Assembly: GCF_031127905.1 (NCBI RefSeq)
Contig: NZ_JARXIC010000017.1
Location: 30,217 to 94,216, forward strand
Reading direction: 5' to 3'
From: Thalassobacterium sedimentorum
GTDB taxonomy: Bacteria; Verrucomicrobiota; Verrucomicrobiia; Opitutales; Coraliomargaritaceae
Length of the DNA: 64,000 nucleotides
Part shown: piece after piece, positions 20,408 through 29,817 of the stretch
Layout: every line of letters begins with the position of its first letter
How positions within the stretch are numbered: position 1 is the stretch's first letter
Program-made: the position numbers and the translations under genes
The notes under the pieces: model-generated
The model's input: only the letters and a program-made list of their open reading frames with translations
Databases searched by the model: none
Told to the model about the DNA's origin: nothing

Positions 20408-21217
20408 ATGACATCCAGCATCAACCATTGCAGCTATTCATCTATCGAGGTAGTGGATCGCCCATGGTTTCCTTATCTATGCACTGAGGTTGAGCATTGG
20501 GAATGGAGAACCTCCGGCGATGGACATTACAACTTTTGGATGGCACTCTCCGGTGAGGGCTACTTGCGCTGCGAAACGCAAACATTCCGTATATTTCCTG
20601 GCGCCTTTTTCATTTTCTCGCCGAAGCAAAACATCTCTGCAGCCCATTACTCCGGTCCAAGAATCACCCGTTTTTCCGCACATTTTCACCCTTTATGCAA
20701 CGGAGAGAGAACGAGTCAAATAACTGACTTACCTCAATTGGGAGGTCAGGTCCAATCGCTGAGCCAGGCTCAACGCCAAATCGACGTAATTATGCGAATC
20801 GCCCTGCGCAGAGACAACGATACGGTGCTAGCTCACAAGCTCTATAATTTTATCGCACAATGCACGGGACAAAACCATGTAAACACAGAAGCCGCCCTCA
20901 ATGAACGCGTATCGGAAGCACTCCGAATTTTTCGTGAAGCTCCAGCCTCGGTGGAATCTATCGCCCAAATCGCACAACAACTGGGCGTCTCACGCTCCCA
21001 CTTCGACCGTGAATTCACGCGGCAAACTGGACAGGCCCCAAAACATTTTCTTATAAACTGCAAGATGATTGAAGCACGTCGCTACCTAGAGAGTAGCCAT
21101 CTCAGAGTGGGCGAAATTGCTGAGGCGCTGGGGTACAAAGACATTTATTTTTTTAGCCGCCAATTCAAGCAGCTCGTCGGAAAATCCCCCTTACAATACA
21201 GAAAAGAGCTACAGTAA
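20408..21217 (+). CDS. AraC-family transcriptional regulator
   Basis: A 269-aa regulator. The N-terminal cupin-like sugar-binding half (G-E-G-Y-L-R-C near residue 50) is followed by a C-terminal double HTH (about 165-268). The HTH region contains I-A-Q-Q-L-G-V-S-R-S-H-F-D-R-E-F in the first HTH and Y-F-F-S-R-Q-F-K in the AraC signature. It is transcribed away from the SDR-uxaC genes and is probably their activator in response to a uronate or oligosaccharide. The next gene on the same strand (pntA2) starts 106 bases later. Confidence 0.92.
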   Translation: MTSSINHCSYSSIEVVDRPWFPYLCTEVEHWEWRTSGDGHYNFWMALSGEGYLRCETQTFRIFPGAFFIFSPKQNISAAHYSGPRITRFSAHFHPLCNGERTSQITDLPQLGGQVQSLSQAQRQIDVIMRIALRRDNDTVLAHKLYNFIAQCTGQNHVNTEAALNERVSEALRIFREAPASVESIAQIAQQLGVSRSHFDREFTRQTGQAPKHFLINCKMIEARRYLESSHLRVGEIAEALGYKDIYFFSRQFKQLVGKSPLQYRKELQ

Positions 21218-21322
21218 GTCCCCCAAGAAAGCTCACAGTGGTTACTCCTTACGGCTTGCTTCATGGGCAATATATCCAATGATCGGAATCGTTCAGTCTC
21301 CCACTCTAATAATAGCACTTCT

Positions 21323-21604
21323 ATGGAACTTATACTCCTCCTATTCATCTTCGTGCTGGCGGCATTCTTAGGCTTTGAGCTCATCGCAAAAGTGCCCTCT
21401 CAGCTACATACGCCCTTAATGTCCGGGTCCAATGCAATTTCGGGCATCACGGTCGTAGGCGCGATACTCGCGTTACATAGCGATTCCAGCGGTTTCTCAA
21501 TTTGGTTAGGCTTTGCCGCAATTATACTCGCCACCATTAACGTGGTCGGCGGCTATCTAGTCACCGACCGCATGCTAAGCATGTTTAAGAAAAAGGCCAA
21601 ATAA
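21323..21604 (+). CDS. pntAB: NAD(P) transhydrogenase alpha subunit part 2
   Basis: A 93-aa membrane protein with three hydrophobic segments, matching domain II of the proton-translocating transhydrogenase as found in split-alpha organisms. The ATG at 21323 (M-E-L-I-L-L-L) is used; a longer frame from 21263 adds a hydrophilic leader with no support. Its stop overlaps the pntB ATG (ATAATG). The NAD-binding alpha-1 polypeptide that should accompany it is absent here. Confidence 0.9.
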   Translation: MELILLLFIFVLAAFLGFELIAKVPSQLHTPLMSGSNAISGITVVGAILALHSDSSGFSIWLGFAAIILATINVVGGYLVTDRMLSMFKKKAK

Positions 21605-23022
21605 TGCATGCTGAAACGATTCTAAATCTATCGTATATTGTTGCCGCAATTTTATTTATACTCGGCATCAAAATGCTAGGCAAAGCGGATACCGCGAAAC
21701 GCGGGAACCAGCTCTCGTCGCTGGGCATGCTAGTGGCCATTGTAGTGACTTTACTCAGCAAAGGGCTCGATTACCCGCTCGTCCTCAGCGCATTAGCCAT
21801 AGGCACAGTCATTGGCATCTACGCGGCAAAGCGAGTAAAAATGACAGGCATGCCTGAGTTAGTCGCGCTTTTTAACGGTTTCGGCGGCCTCGCATCACTG
21901 CTTGTCGGCTGGGCCGAGTATCACCGTGTTGCCACCTTGTCAGGAGAGATCCACACACCGGCCCCCATTGTTCATTTCAGTTCCTTCTCCGCCACAGTCA
22001 CTGTGTTGGCCATTTTCATAGGAGGGATCACATTTACCGGCTCCATATATGCCTGGGGCAAACTCTCAGGCCAGTTCGGTGGTCGCGCCTTGACCTTCTC
22101 CGGGCAGAAAACCTGCAATGGCTTTGTCGCGCTGGCGATTCTGGTCAGCAGTGTCATTTTCAGCTCCGCCCCGTCTGGAGAGATGGCGTATCCCATGCTG
22201 ATTATTATTATTTTACTATCCCTGCTCTTAGGCGTTTTTGCTGTAATGCCAATCGGTGGAGGTGACATGCCTGTAGTGATCTCACTATTAAACTCTTGTT
22301 CCGGCCTCGCGGCTTGCGCCGCTGGCTTTGTCATCAATAATAATGTACTCGTCGTCGCAGGCTGTTTAGTTGGTGCGTCCGGACTCATTCTCACAGTGAT
22401 TATGTGCAAGGCAATGAATCGAACTCTGAAAAACGTACTCTTTTCTGGTTTTGGCGCCACCAAACAGGCCGCCAGTACTGAAAGCAGTGGCGAGCTCAAA
22501 CCCATTTCAGCCGAAGATGCCTATTACATACTAGAAGCCGCCAAAAACGTAATCATTATCCCTGGCTACGGTATGGCCGTGGCTCAGGCACAGCACGCAG
22601 TTAAAGAACTCGGCGAATTACTGGAAGCAAACGATTGCGAGGTCCGCTTTGCCATCCATCCGGTCGCGGGTCGCATGCCAGGCCACATGAATGTTCTACT
22701 GGCCGAAGCCGACGTGCCCTACGAGCAACTGGTTGAAATGGATGACGTCAATCCGACCATCGAAATGGTCGATGTTGCAATCGTCATAGGTGCCAACGAT
22801 GTAGTGAACCCTGCGGCAGCCAATGATGAGAGCAGTCCGATTTATGGTATGCCAATTATTGAAGCGCATAAGGCCAAAACCACATTCTGCCTTAAACGTG
22901 GCAAGGGCGCAGGCTTCTCTGGCCTAGAGAACCAACTATTCACGGCACCAAATACACGGATGATTTATGGCGATGCCAAAGCTACCGTGACCAGTATGGT
23001 GGCTCAATTTAAAGAGAGTTAA
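21604..23022 (+). CDS. pntB: NAD(P) transhydrogenase beta subunit
   Basis: A 472-aa inner-membrane protein that binds NADP(H) and forms the proton channel with the alpha subunit, driving NADH + NADP+ to NAD+ + NADPH. The N-terminal ~280 residues hold about nine membrane segments. The C-terminal domain III has G-Y-G-M-A-V-A-Q-A-Q-H (nucleotide loop), H-P-V-A-G-R-M-P-G-H-M-N-V-L-L-A-E-A and G-A-N-D-V-V-N-P, all diagnostic. It is translationally coupled to pntA2. Confidence 0.96.
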   Translation: MHAETILNLSYIVAAILFILGIKMLGKADTAKRGNQLSSLGMLVAIVVTLLSKGLDYPLVLSALAIGTVIGIYAAKRVKMTGMPELVALFNGFGGLASLLVGWAEYHRVATLSGEIHTPAPIVHFSSFSATVTVLAIFIGGITFTGSIYAWGKLSGQFGGRALTFSGQKTCNGFVALAILVSSVIFSSAPSGEMAYPMLIIIILLSLLLGVFAVMPIGGGDMPVVISLLNSCSGLAACAAGFVINNNVLVVAGCLVGASGLILTVIMCKAMNRTLKNVLFSGFGATKQAASTESSGELKPISAEDAYYILEAAKNVIIIPGYGMAVAQAQHAVKELGELLEANDCEVRFAIHPVAGRMPGHMNVLLAEADVPYEQLVEMDDVNPTIEMVDVAIVIGANDVVNPAAANDESSPIYGMPIIEAHKAKTTFCLKRGKGAGFSGLENQLFTAPNTRMIYGDAKATVTSMVAQFKES

Positions 23023-23068
23023 TAGAATAAACGCTGGCACCTCTAGATGCAGGTGCTAAGACAGCCAT

Positions 23069-23728
23069 ATGCAACAAAAACAAATCTCACTCGTCATTGA
23101 CGGCTCTGGTAGCGCCGTCTTTGCAGGGCTGTTGAATGAACAGGATCAGTGGTTGGCGAAAATCGACCGTGCGGGCACTCCCCTGGAGGAGCTGTTTCCT
23201 GCCATACAACAGGTCTTACATGAGGCAGATCTGTCACTCGCGCATATTGGCAACTACATCTACTGCGAAGGACCGGGCTCCGTCTTGGGCTTGAGACTTT
23301 GCGCCATGGCGATCGAGACTTGGTCGCGTCTATATCCGGGTTCGCCACAATTCTATAAATACAATAGCTTACACTTAGTCGCGTATAGTTTGTTGCAAGC
23401 AGAGTCGGAACTACAACGAGCTCTGATCGTGGCCGATTGGAAAAAAGGGGCCTGGAACGCCCTCTACATTCGTAATGGGGAGGTAGGCGCCGCAGAAGTC
23501 ATTGACGATGCACAGCTCGCAACCTGGAAGGGCCCACTCTACCACTTACCACAGCGTAAAGGCTGGCAAAGCCCGCCCGCCCAAGCAAACACAATCCGCT
23601 ACCAACCTGCTCAGTTAAGTGCCCTTCGAAACCACAGCTCAATCTTGAACGCCACTTCAGGAGTGGAACTATATAGTAATGGTATCAACACCTTTCAAAA
23701 ATGGACCCCGGAGCGCCATCGCGCATAA
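23069..23728 (+). CDS. tsaB: TsaB-like protein (t6A37 biosynthesis)
   Basis: A 219-aa ASKHA-fold protein resembling TsaB, the non-catalytic partner of TsaD in N6-threonylcarbamoyladenosine formation on tRNAs reading ANN codons. The strongest sign is G-P-G-S-V-L-G-L-R-L, equivalent to the family G-P-G-S-F-T-G-L-R. The N-terminal strand I-D-G-S-G-S replaces the usual D-T-S. The divergence keeps confidence moderate. The 3' end abuts or overlaps the alanine racemase gene. Confidence 0.72.
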   Translation: MQQKQISLVIDGSGSAVFAGLLNEQDQWLAKIDRAGTPLEELFPAIQQVLHEADLSLAHIGNYIYCEGPGSVLGLRLCAMAIETWSRLYPGSPQFYKYNSLHLVAYSLLQAESELQRALIVADWKKGAWNALYIRNGEVGAAEVIDDAQLATWKGPLYHLPQRKGWQSPPAQANTIRYQPAQLSALRNHSSILNATSGVELYSNGINTFQKWTPERHRA

Positions 23729-23779
23729 ACCAGCTTTCAACCCAATCTGACCATTCGCACTCAACACAATACTTCATCA

Positions 23780-24901
23780 CTGCGTTGCTGGGCCGAAATT
23801 GATCTGGCCGCCTTTGAGCGCAACTTAAAGCGCATCCAAGCCGCGCTACCAGCTCACATGCGCTATGTTGCCGTGGTCAAGGCAGACGCTTATGGGCATG
23901 GGATGCCCCAAATCGTCCGCCGACTGATGCAAAGCGGAGTGGACTGCTTCGCTGTAGCCAATGTTTCTGAAGCTGCTGACATTCGCCATATGGGTGCCGG
24001 GTGGCCCATACTCGTGCTCAGCCCGCTGTTACCTCAAGAGGACTACTTTTTGATCCAACATGATCTGACAGCGACCGTCAGCACTTTGGACGAATGCGAA
24101 CGACTCAACAGCTTAGCGCTAGCCCACAGCACAATTATCAAAGTTCACTTAAAAATAGACACCGGTATGGGGCGCTTAGGTGTTTGGCATGACAGCGCAA
24201 CTGAGCTACTGGCTAAAATCAGCACCTACCCGGCACTAAAACTCGAAGGCGTATACACCCATTTTTCAAGTGCAGATAGTGATCCTAGCTTCACTCAAAT
24301 ACAACGTAAACGCTTCCTCGACGTCATCGCAACAACCACGGCCCTCCCCCCCGAGCTGCTTATTCATGCCGACAACTCCGCCGGCATTGATACGCTGAGC
24401 AGCCCTAGCCCCTTTAACGCTGTCCGTATTGGCCTGCTGCAGTTCGGAATTCCACCATATCCAGAATCTGCACTCGGCCGCGTCGCAGTCGAACCAGTCT
24501 TTAGTTTTCATACTCGAATCGGGCTGATCAAAGAGCTCCCCGCCCATACCGACATCAGCTATGCACGCACCCATAGACTCTCCCGCGACTCTCGCATTGC
24601 GATCCTTACCGCAGGCTATGGCGATGGCGTACCGCTCAAATTAAGTAATCAAGGCTCGGTTCTCATCCGCGGCCAACGATGTGCCATCCTAGGCCGGGTG
24701 ACTATGGATCAGACAATAGTGGATGTCACCGACTGCCCGGAAGCTAAGATCGGCGACCATGTGGTGCTCATCGGAAAAAATGCACCCAATGAAATCACGG
24801 CAACGGAGTTTAGCCACACCGCACAAACCATCCCTTGGGAAACACTTTGCTCAGTAACAAAGCGCGTTACACGCGTCTATGTAGGTTCGCGAGAGGTTTA
24901 A
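23780..24901 (+). CDS. alr: Alanine racemase, non-canonical or uncertain start
   Basis: A PLP enzyme that makes D-alanine for peptidoglycan. The PLP lysine lies in [10 protein letters not shown], and C-terminal marks include G-Y-G-D-G-V and G-R-V-T-M-D-Q. The first ATG in frame is at 23858, but the conserved segment [13 protein letters not shown] is encoded upstream of it in the same frame. No ATG, GTG or TTG lies between the tsaB stop (23726) and 23858. The only candidates are CTG at 23747 or 23780 and ATT at 23753. The CTG at 23780 is used here. A frameshift from the ATG at 23701 in another frame is an alternative. Confidence 0.85.
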   Translation: MRCWAEIDLAAFERNLKRIQAALPAHMRYVAVVKADAYGHGMPQIVRRLMQSGVDCFAVANVSEAADIRHMGAGWPILVLSPLLPQEDYFLIQHDLTATVSTLDECERLNSLALAHSTIIKVHLKIDTGMGRLGVWHDSATELLAKISTYPALKLEGVYTHFSSADSDPSFTQIQRKRFLDVIATTTALPPELLIHADNSAGIDTLSSPSPFNAVRIGLLQFGIPPYPESALGRVAVEPVFSFHTRIGLIKELPAHTDISYARTHRLSRDSRIAILTAGYGDGVPLKLSNQGSVLIRGQRCAILGRVTMDQTIVDVTDCPEAKIGDHVVLIGKNAPNEITATEFSHTAQTIPWETLCSVTKRVTRVYVGSREV

Positions 24902-24986
24902 AAGTACCTCTCCGCACTTGGGATATAACGCCCATTCAGGATAAAAGACTTGTCCACTGAAAATAGGCTGATCATAGTCCCGCCCC

Positions 24987-27146
24987 GTGCTAGTAAACGC
25001 TCGGAACACCTCATTTCTATTCTCACTGACGCTTTCAATTTCCCTGAATGCGGCTCTGCCTGAACTCAGCTCTCTGGAACCATTAGAGTTCGATGAAGAC
25101 GCACAACGCCTCGTCGCGCGCGGTGACGCCCGTTTGGACTTTGATAATACTCGTATTCGTGCAGATCGAATTACATACTATCAAGATTATGCACTGGCCG
25201 ATGCAGATGGAAACGTGGTCATTTCCCGCGACGGGGGGCGACTCATCACAGAGCGACTGAGTTTCGATGCCAACGACAGCATTTTTTCGGTCGACTATCT
25301 ACGAACCGGCCAGTGGCCTTACTATGTTACAGGTGTGAGTGCCGGCGGCACCACGCAAAACACCACCGTTCAAGGCGCCACCGTCTACTACGGCAACCCA
25401 AGCAAATTTGGACTTAGTGTAAGTTCCGACGAAATTCGCTATGTCAACGACGAGAATGAAGGCGAATACGTATCCATGGATGGAGCCACTTTTCGGGTCG
25501 GCAGCGTACCGGTGTTCTACCTGCCCGGCTATCGTCACTACCTAAGCAGCGCTCCGTATATGGTCGATGCCAATGCTGGCTCCGATGGCGAACTTGGCTA
25601 TTACCTACAAACCACCACCTTGTTTCCCGTTGCATCATGGCTACGAGCTGGAGTGAATCTCGACTACTACAGCCAACGCGGAGTTCTAGCAGGCCCCACC
25701 GCACAGTATGCCTACAACTCTGCGCAGCAAAGTATCGTCGGCGCACTCTCTACAGGTGCCATCAATGACACTGGCAGTGACTCAGAGCGTGACCTGGACA
25801 GTTTGGGTAATCAAATCGAATCTCAACGCGGTTTTGCAGAATGGCGCCATAAGCACCATATCGGCGAACGCTTTACCGCGACTGCTTCAGTCAGTTACTG
25901 GTCCGACTCAGAAGTGACGCGCGATTTTCGTGACGACATTTTCGACGACAACGAACGGCCCGACACCTTTGCAGAGGCTGTGTACGCTGGCGACAACTAC
26001 CTGCTCTCTGCATTCGGACGCTTTCGCCCCAACGACTTCCAACTCGTTCAAGAGCGCAGCCCGGAAGTACGCTTAGATATTCTACCCATCCCAATATTTA
26101 ATACAGGCGCTTACCAGCGCGCATCATTCAGCTATGCGCAACTACGTGAAGACTTCGACCAAAATGCCCCAACAATCGGAGTCGAAAGCGAAGCGGACCG
26201 CTTTGACCTGACTTACCGCATCGAACGCCCGATTCTACTCAGTGACTGGCTCACCCTGACACCTCTCGCCGGAGCACGCCTGACTCAGTACGACAACCAA
26301 CAAATCGATAATTACTTTCGCCCAAGTGCACTCTCTCCACTCGAAGACAGTTTCAATCGAGAGATCTATGAGCTTGGCTTTGACTTGGAAGCACGTGCAT
26401 ACGCCAGCTATCCCACAACGAATAAAACCTGGGATATCGACGGCCTGCGCCATTTGGTACGTCCGATCCTACGTTACCGCTACTACTCCGACCCCGATGA
26501 CGTGAATGAAATCGCCACCATCGACCGAGAAGTTTTCGACCTGCAACGTCCACTGCTCGACCTGAGTGATCTTCGTAATGTTGATCAGATCAATGAAACA
26601 CATTTAGTCCGACTGGGCGTTGAAAATTTGTTCCAAACCCGTGCCAAAGGTTATGGATCTCGCACTTTAGCCGCCCTTAATTTCTATCAAGATATCCTGT
26701 TCGAAAAGGAACTTCGTTACGATGGGGACGAAGAGGACACTTTCAATGCAACATGGGTGGAACTGGTATTAACCCCCGCACCTTGGCTTAAATTCGATCT
26801 AGCTAGCCGCTTTAAAACCGAAACACTCAGCTTGGAGGAGTTGCGCACCCGCACCACACTCAAAAGCGGTGAGATCTGGGAGATTGGTTTATCAACCGAT
26901 CTGCTCAATCAACAAATCGACCAGTATCGCCTGGACTTCATCTACCGGATTAACGAGCGTTATTCTTTCCTATCGGACGTCGATTTCGACGCAGACACCG
27001 GCGATTTCACCAAAATCCGCGTGGGCTTACGCACCCGAATTGGCAATACTTGGGAATTGGTGTATGCGCTTACTTTTCGCGAAGGAGCACAACGTGAAAG
27101 CGATGTTGAATTCCAAATTCAGCTCAGTCTAGCAGGAGACGAATAA
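24987..27146 (+). CDS. LptD/OstA-like outer-membrane protein
   Basis: A 719-aa exported protein from a GTG start with a signal peptide (hydrophobic core about residues 9-22). Residues 35-120 form an OstA/LptA-like beta-jellyroll (R-L-V-A-R-G-D-A-R-L, A-D-R-I-T-Y-Y-Q). The remainder is a beta-barrel with alternating aromatic strands, as in LptD, which inserts lipopolysaccharide into the outer membrane. It is shorter than E. coli LptD (about 780) and the cysteine pattern of the proteobacterial enzyme is not evident. It is followed by scpA after 25 bases. Confidence 0.8.
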   Translation: MLVNARNTSFLFSLTLSISLNAALPELSSLEPLEFDEDAQRLVARGDARLDFDNTRIRADRITYYQDYALADADGNVVISRDGGRLITERLSFDANDSIFSVDYLRTGQWPYYVTGVSAGGTTQNTTVQGATVYYGNPSKFGLSVSSDEIRYVNDENEGEYVSMDGATFRVGSVPVFYLPGYRHYLSSAPYMVDANAGSDGELGYYLQTTTLFPVASWLRAGVNLDYYSQRGVLAGPTAQYAYNSAQQSIVGALSTGAINDTGSDSERDLDSLGNQIESQRGFAEWRHKHHIGERFTATASVSYWSDSEVTRDFRDDIFDDNERPDTFAEAVYAGDNYLLSAFGRFRPNDFQLVQERSPEVRLDILPIPIFNTGAYQRASFSYAQLREDFDQNAPTIGVESEADRFDLTYRIERPILLSDWLTLTPLAGARLTQYDNQQIDNYFRPSALSPLEDSFNREIYELGFDLEARAYASYPTTNKTWDIDGLRHLVRPILRYRYYSDPDDVNEIATIDREVFDLQRPLLDLSDLRNVDQINETHLVRLGVENLFQTRAKGYGSRTLAALNFYQDILFEKELRYDGDEEDTFNATWVELVLTPAPWLKFDLASRFKTETLSLEELRTRTTLKSGEIWEIGLSTDLLNQQIDQYRLDFIYRINERYSFLSDVDFDADTGDFTKIRVGLRTRIGNTWELVYALTFREGAQRESDVEFQIQLSLAGDE

Positions 27147-27171
27147 CCCCCTCCTCCCACATACGCACGGC

Positions 27172-27948
27172 ATGGAAGAAGCCCTCATACCAGATCATGA
27201 CTTTGCGATTCGGCTACCGGCATTCGAAGGACCACTCGACCTACTGCTCTATTTGATTCGGCGCAGCGAAGTGGATATCTACGATATCCCGATTGCACGC
27301 GTGACAGAACAATACATCGAAATACTTGGTTCGATGGAAATACTGGATCTCGAACTGGCTGGAGAGTTTTTCGTAATGGCCTCCACCCTGATGTATATCA
27401 AGAGCCGCATGCTCTTACCCAAAAAAGATCAAGGCACGAACGAAGATGTCGAAGAAGACGAGATCGACCCCCGATGGGAACTCGTGCAACAACTGCTGGA
27501 ATACAGAAAATTCAAAGAAGCCGCAGAAGACATCCGTAAGCTCATAATGAGCAGCAATGACCTCATCGCGCGTATCGGCCCCAAGGATGCCGTCGAGGCC
27601 GTGGAACGTCCACTCAAGCCAGTTGATTGCGTCGACCTATGGAATACCTTTAACCAGGTACTACGCCGTCTCGCTGAGCGAATTGACGAGGGACAGATCA
27701 ATGCCGAGCAAGTGACTGTATCTGACCGAATGGAATTAGTCCTGCTTCGCATCAAGCATCAGACAAAGTTCCTTTTTTCCGAACTCTTTGAATCCACCAC
27801 GACAATCACCACAATTGTAGCAAGCTTTCTTGCCGTACTTGAATTAACCCGTTTAAATAAAATTTCCTTACAACAAGATCATGCCTTTGGTGATATTTGT
27901 TGTATGCGCGTCGAAGCGCCTGATCCCACAGCACCCAATTTCGATTAA
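27172..27948 (+). CDS. scpA: Segregation and condensation protein A
   Basis: A 258-aa kleisin partner of SMC. It has the highly conserved N-terminus F-E-G-P-L-D-L-L-L-Y-L-I, then D-I-Y-D-I-P-I and L-A-G-E-F-F-V-M-A-S-T-L-M-Y-I-K-S-R-M-L-L-P. The C-terminal winged helix contains F-L-A-V-L-E-L-T-R-L. ScpB, usually adjacent, is not here; the next gene is a small unknown protein seven bases away. Confidence 0.96.
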   Translation: MEEALIPDHDFAIRLPAFEGPLDLLLYLIRRSEVDIYDIPIARVTEQYIEILGSMEILDLELAGEFFVMASTLMYIKSRMLLPKKDQGTNEDVEEDEIDPRWELVQQLLEYRKFKEAAEDIRKLIMSSNDLIARIGPKDAVEAVERPLKPVDCVDLWNTFNQVLRRLAERIDEGQINAEQVTVSDRMELVLLRIKHQTKFLFSELFESTTTITTIVASFLAVLELTRLNKISLQQDHAFGDICCMRVEAPDPTAPNFD

Positions 27949-27954
27949 CGCACA

Positions 27955-28221
27955 ATGAACCGCCTCAACAATCATAGTAAACAACTCCCTCCAAAGCCAC
28001 CCGCCCACTTAATTGGCGTAGGTCTGGACCATAAGGATGGTCATAAACGCATCACTAAAGCCGAGCGCTTTGCAATCGTCGGCGGTTCCCAGGAAACCCA
28101 TGAGCGTATGACAGAAACGGCAATGAAAACATTTGAAACACTGGATCGCAAAGGCAAAACGCTGGAATCAGTCGATCCCAAGGAGTTGACCGACATCATC
28201 AAAGATAGCACTCCTGAATAA
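27955..28221 (+). CDS. Small hypothetical protein, 88 aa
   Basis: A charged protein (H-K-D-G-H-K-R-I-T-K-A-E-R-F) with no membrane segment or cysteine. It starts six bases after the scpA stop, so it is very likely translated with scpA. No family recognised. Confidence 0.7.
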   Translation: MNRLNNHSKQLPPKPPAHLIGVGLDHKDGHKRITKAERFAIVGGSQETHERMTETAMKTFETLDRKGKTLESVDPKELTDIIKDSTPE

Positions 28222-28266
28222 GGGTCACTTGACAGCAGGTAAACCTCACTTAGCTTAAATAATATT

Positions 28267-28650
28267 ATGACGGATCCCCAAAAAGAAAACTCAACCGAGC
28301 CCCACGACACAAGCAAAGCCCAGCGTACTCCCACAAAGCCAGCTCCCACACTCACTTTTGAGGAGCTAGCTGAAGGCAAAGCGTCCCCTTCCACCCCTGC
28401 GTCCCCTTCCACCCCTGCGGCTCCGGCCAAACCCAAAATATCTTCGGCACCAGCGGCACCAGCGGCACCAATCAAATCACCTGCAGCTCCCAAGCCAGCC
28501 ACGCAGCCCACTGCACCCGACCCATCTATTTCATTTGATGAGGATAAAGGCACTGGTGTGACAGGGCTCATCGTTGATGCTGTAGCCGCTGCCGCTGCGA
28601 TCGCATTTGCAGTATTACTACTGCAAGACACACTCCCTTTCCTTAAATAA
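28267..28650 (+). CDS. Low-complexity protein with C-terminal membrane anchor
   Basis: A 127-aa protein. The N-terminal two thirds are disordered and rich in P, A, S, K and T, with a duplicated S-T-P-A-S-P unit encoded by an 18-base direct repeat starting near 28383. The C-terminus is a single hydrophobic segment (about residues 98-120) ending in P-F-L-K. This suggests a tail-anchored or pilin/TonB-like spanning protein. It lies 23 bases before trxA. Function unknown. Confidence 0.65.
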   Translation: MTDPQKENSTEPHDTSKAQRTPTKPAPTLTFEELAEGKASPSTPASPSTPAAPAKPKISSAPAAPAAPIKSPAAPKPATQPTAPDPSISFDEDKGTGVTGLIVDAVAAAAAIAFAVLLLQDTLPFLK

Positions 28651-28673
28651 ATACGTCAACAACCAAGACAATT

Positions 28674-28991
28674 ATGTCCGATAAGATCACAGAACTCGAT
28701 AGCTCCAATTTTGAATCCACGGTGACCAGTGGCTCCGCCCCAGTCGTCGTCGACTTCTGGGCACCGTGGTGCGGCCCCTGCAAGGCCATCGCGCCCATTC
28801 TCGAAGAACTTGCCACCGAACTTGGCGACGCCGTCAAGATCTGTAAGGTAAACGTCGATAACAACAGCGAAATCGCCAGTAAATACGAAATCCGCGCCAT
28901 CCCAACCATCCTAATTTTCAAGGATGGTTCTGTCGCAGAGACTGTGGTCGGCCTCACTTCCAAGGACGACCTCAAGGCGAAACTAGTATAG
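28674..28991 (+). CDS. trxA: Thioredoxin
   Basis: A 105-aa cytosolic disulfide reductase. It has the canonical active site W-A-P-W-C-G-P-C-K (about residues 29-37), the cis-proline region I-R-A-I-P-T-I and the usual length. No signal peptide. A terminator follows at 29027-29055. Confidence 0.97.
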   Translation: MSDKITELDSSNFESTVTSGSAPVVVDFWAPWCGPCKAIAPILEELATELGDAVKICKVNVDNNSEIASKYEIRAIPTILIFKDGSVAETVVGLTSKDDLKAKLV

Positions 28992-29026
28992 TTTCGTAAA
29001 GGTATTTACATACATTCACACTAAAA

Positions 29027-29055
29027 CTGCATCCAGACTAGGATGCGGTTTTTTT
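29027..29055 (+). terminator. Rho-independent terminator after trxA
   Basis: CTGCATCC pairs with GGATGCGG (one G-U pair) around loop AGACTA, followed by seven T residues. Confidence 0.88.
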
Positions 29056-29129
29056 GTGTTCAAACAACCCGCATGCATCGAAAATCAAAAATAGCTCCGA
29101 ATACGTATTCGAAGGCCTGTCAAATATAC

Positions 29130-29167
29130 AAAAAAAACGCCCCGCATCCGGAAGGATGCGGGGCGTT
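29130..29167 (-). terminator. Rho-independent terminator after tsf
   Basis: On the minus strand, AACGCCCCGCATCC pairs with GGATGCGGGGCGTT around a four-base loop, followed by a run of T residues. It starts about 22 bases after the tsf stop. Confidence 0.92.
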
Positions 29168-29188
29168 GAAAATTAAAACAGCAACTGC

Positions 29189-29782
29189 TTACGCACCGAC
29201 TTGGAATCGGGCGAAACGCTTGATCTGCATGTTCTCGCCCATCTTAGCGATCATTGCAGTCAAAAGCTCTTGAACGGTCTGATCAGGATTCTTAACGAAA
29301 GCTTGCTCCAATAGGCAAGACTCACTCAAGAATTTGTTTAGCTTGCCTTCAACGATTTTCTCAATCGCTTGTGCTGGCTTACCTTCAGCTTGTCCCTCAG
29401 CAACCTTACGCTCCTCAGCAATGATTGCTGGGTCGATGTCATCACGAGAAATGCATACTGGGCTCGCTGCAGCAATATGCATCGCGATGTCTTTTACAAA
29501 CTGCTTGAAATCATCTGTCTTCGCAACGAAATCACTCTCACAGCTCACTTCAACCATAACACCGACCTTACCACCAAGGTGGATATATGTGTCAATGAGG
29601 CCATCACTCGCATCGCGACCAGCTTTTTTAGCAGCTGTAGCCATGCCCTTCTTACGAAGAAGTTCTACGGCTGCATCGAAATTACCTTCGGACTCAACCA
29701 AGGCCTTCTTACAATCCATTAGTCCAGCGCCTGTGCTTTCACGCAGTTCGCCGACCATTTTTGCATTAATTTGTACGCTCAT
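29189..29782 (-). CDS. tsf: Elongation factor Ts
   Basis: A 197-aa nucleotide exchange factor for EF-Tu. The N-terminal UBA-like domain L-R-E-S-T-G-A-G-L-M-D-C-K-K-A-L is followed by the EF-Ts signature E-V-S-C-E-S-D-F-V-A-K-T. This is the short form with a single core subdomain pair, as in many non-proteobacterial lineages, versus 283 aa in E. coli. It lies 35 bases downstream of rpsB, the common rpsB-tsf operon. Confidence 0.97.
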   Translation of the reverse strand: MSVQINAKMVGELRESTGAGLMDCKKALVESEGNFDAAVELLRKKGMATAAKKAGRDASDGLIDTYIHLGGKVGVMVEVSCESDFVAKTDDFKQFVKDIAMHIAAASPVCISRDDIDPAIIAEERKVAEGQAEGKPAQAIEKIVEGKLNKFLSESCLLEQAFVKNPDQTVQELLTAMIAKMGENMQIKRFARFQVGA

Positions 29783-29817
29783 ATTATAAAATCTTTAAGG
29801 TTTTAGATCGAGTAAAC

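Noticed and set aside
21972..22505. 177-aa minus-strand frame inside pntB
   Set aside because: It is fully contained in a strongly conserved gene on the other strand and has no family features.
28041..28631. 196-aa minus-strand frame rich in G and A
   Set aside because: It mirrors the low-complexity plus-strand gene and the 88-aa gene; composition is a by-product of their codon use.
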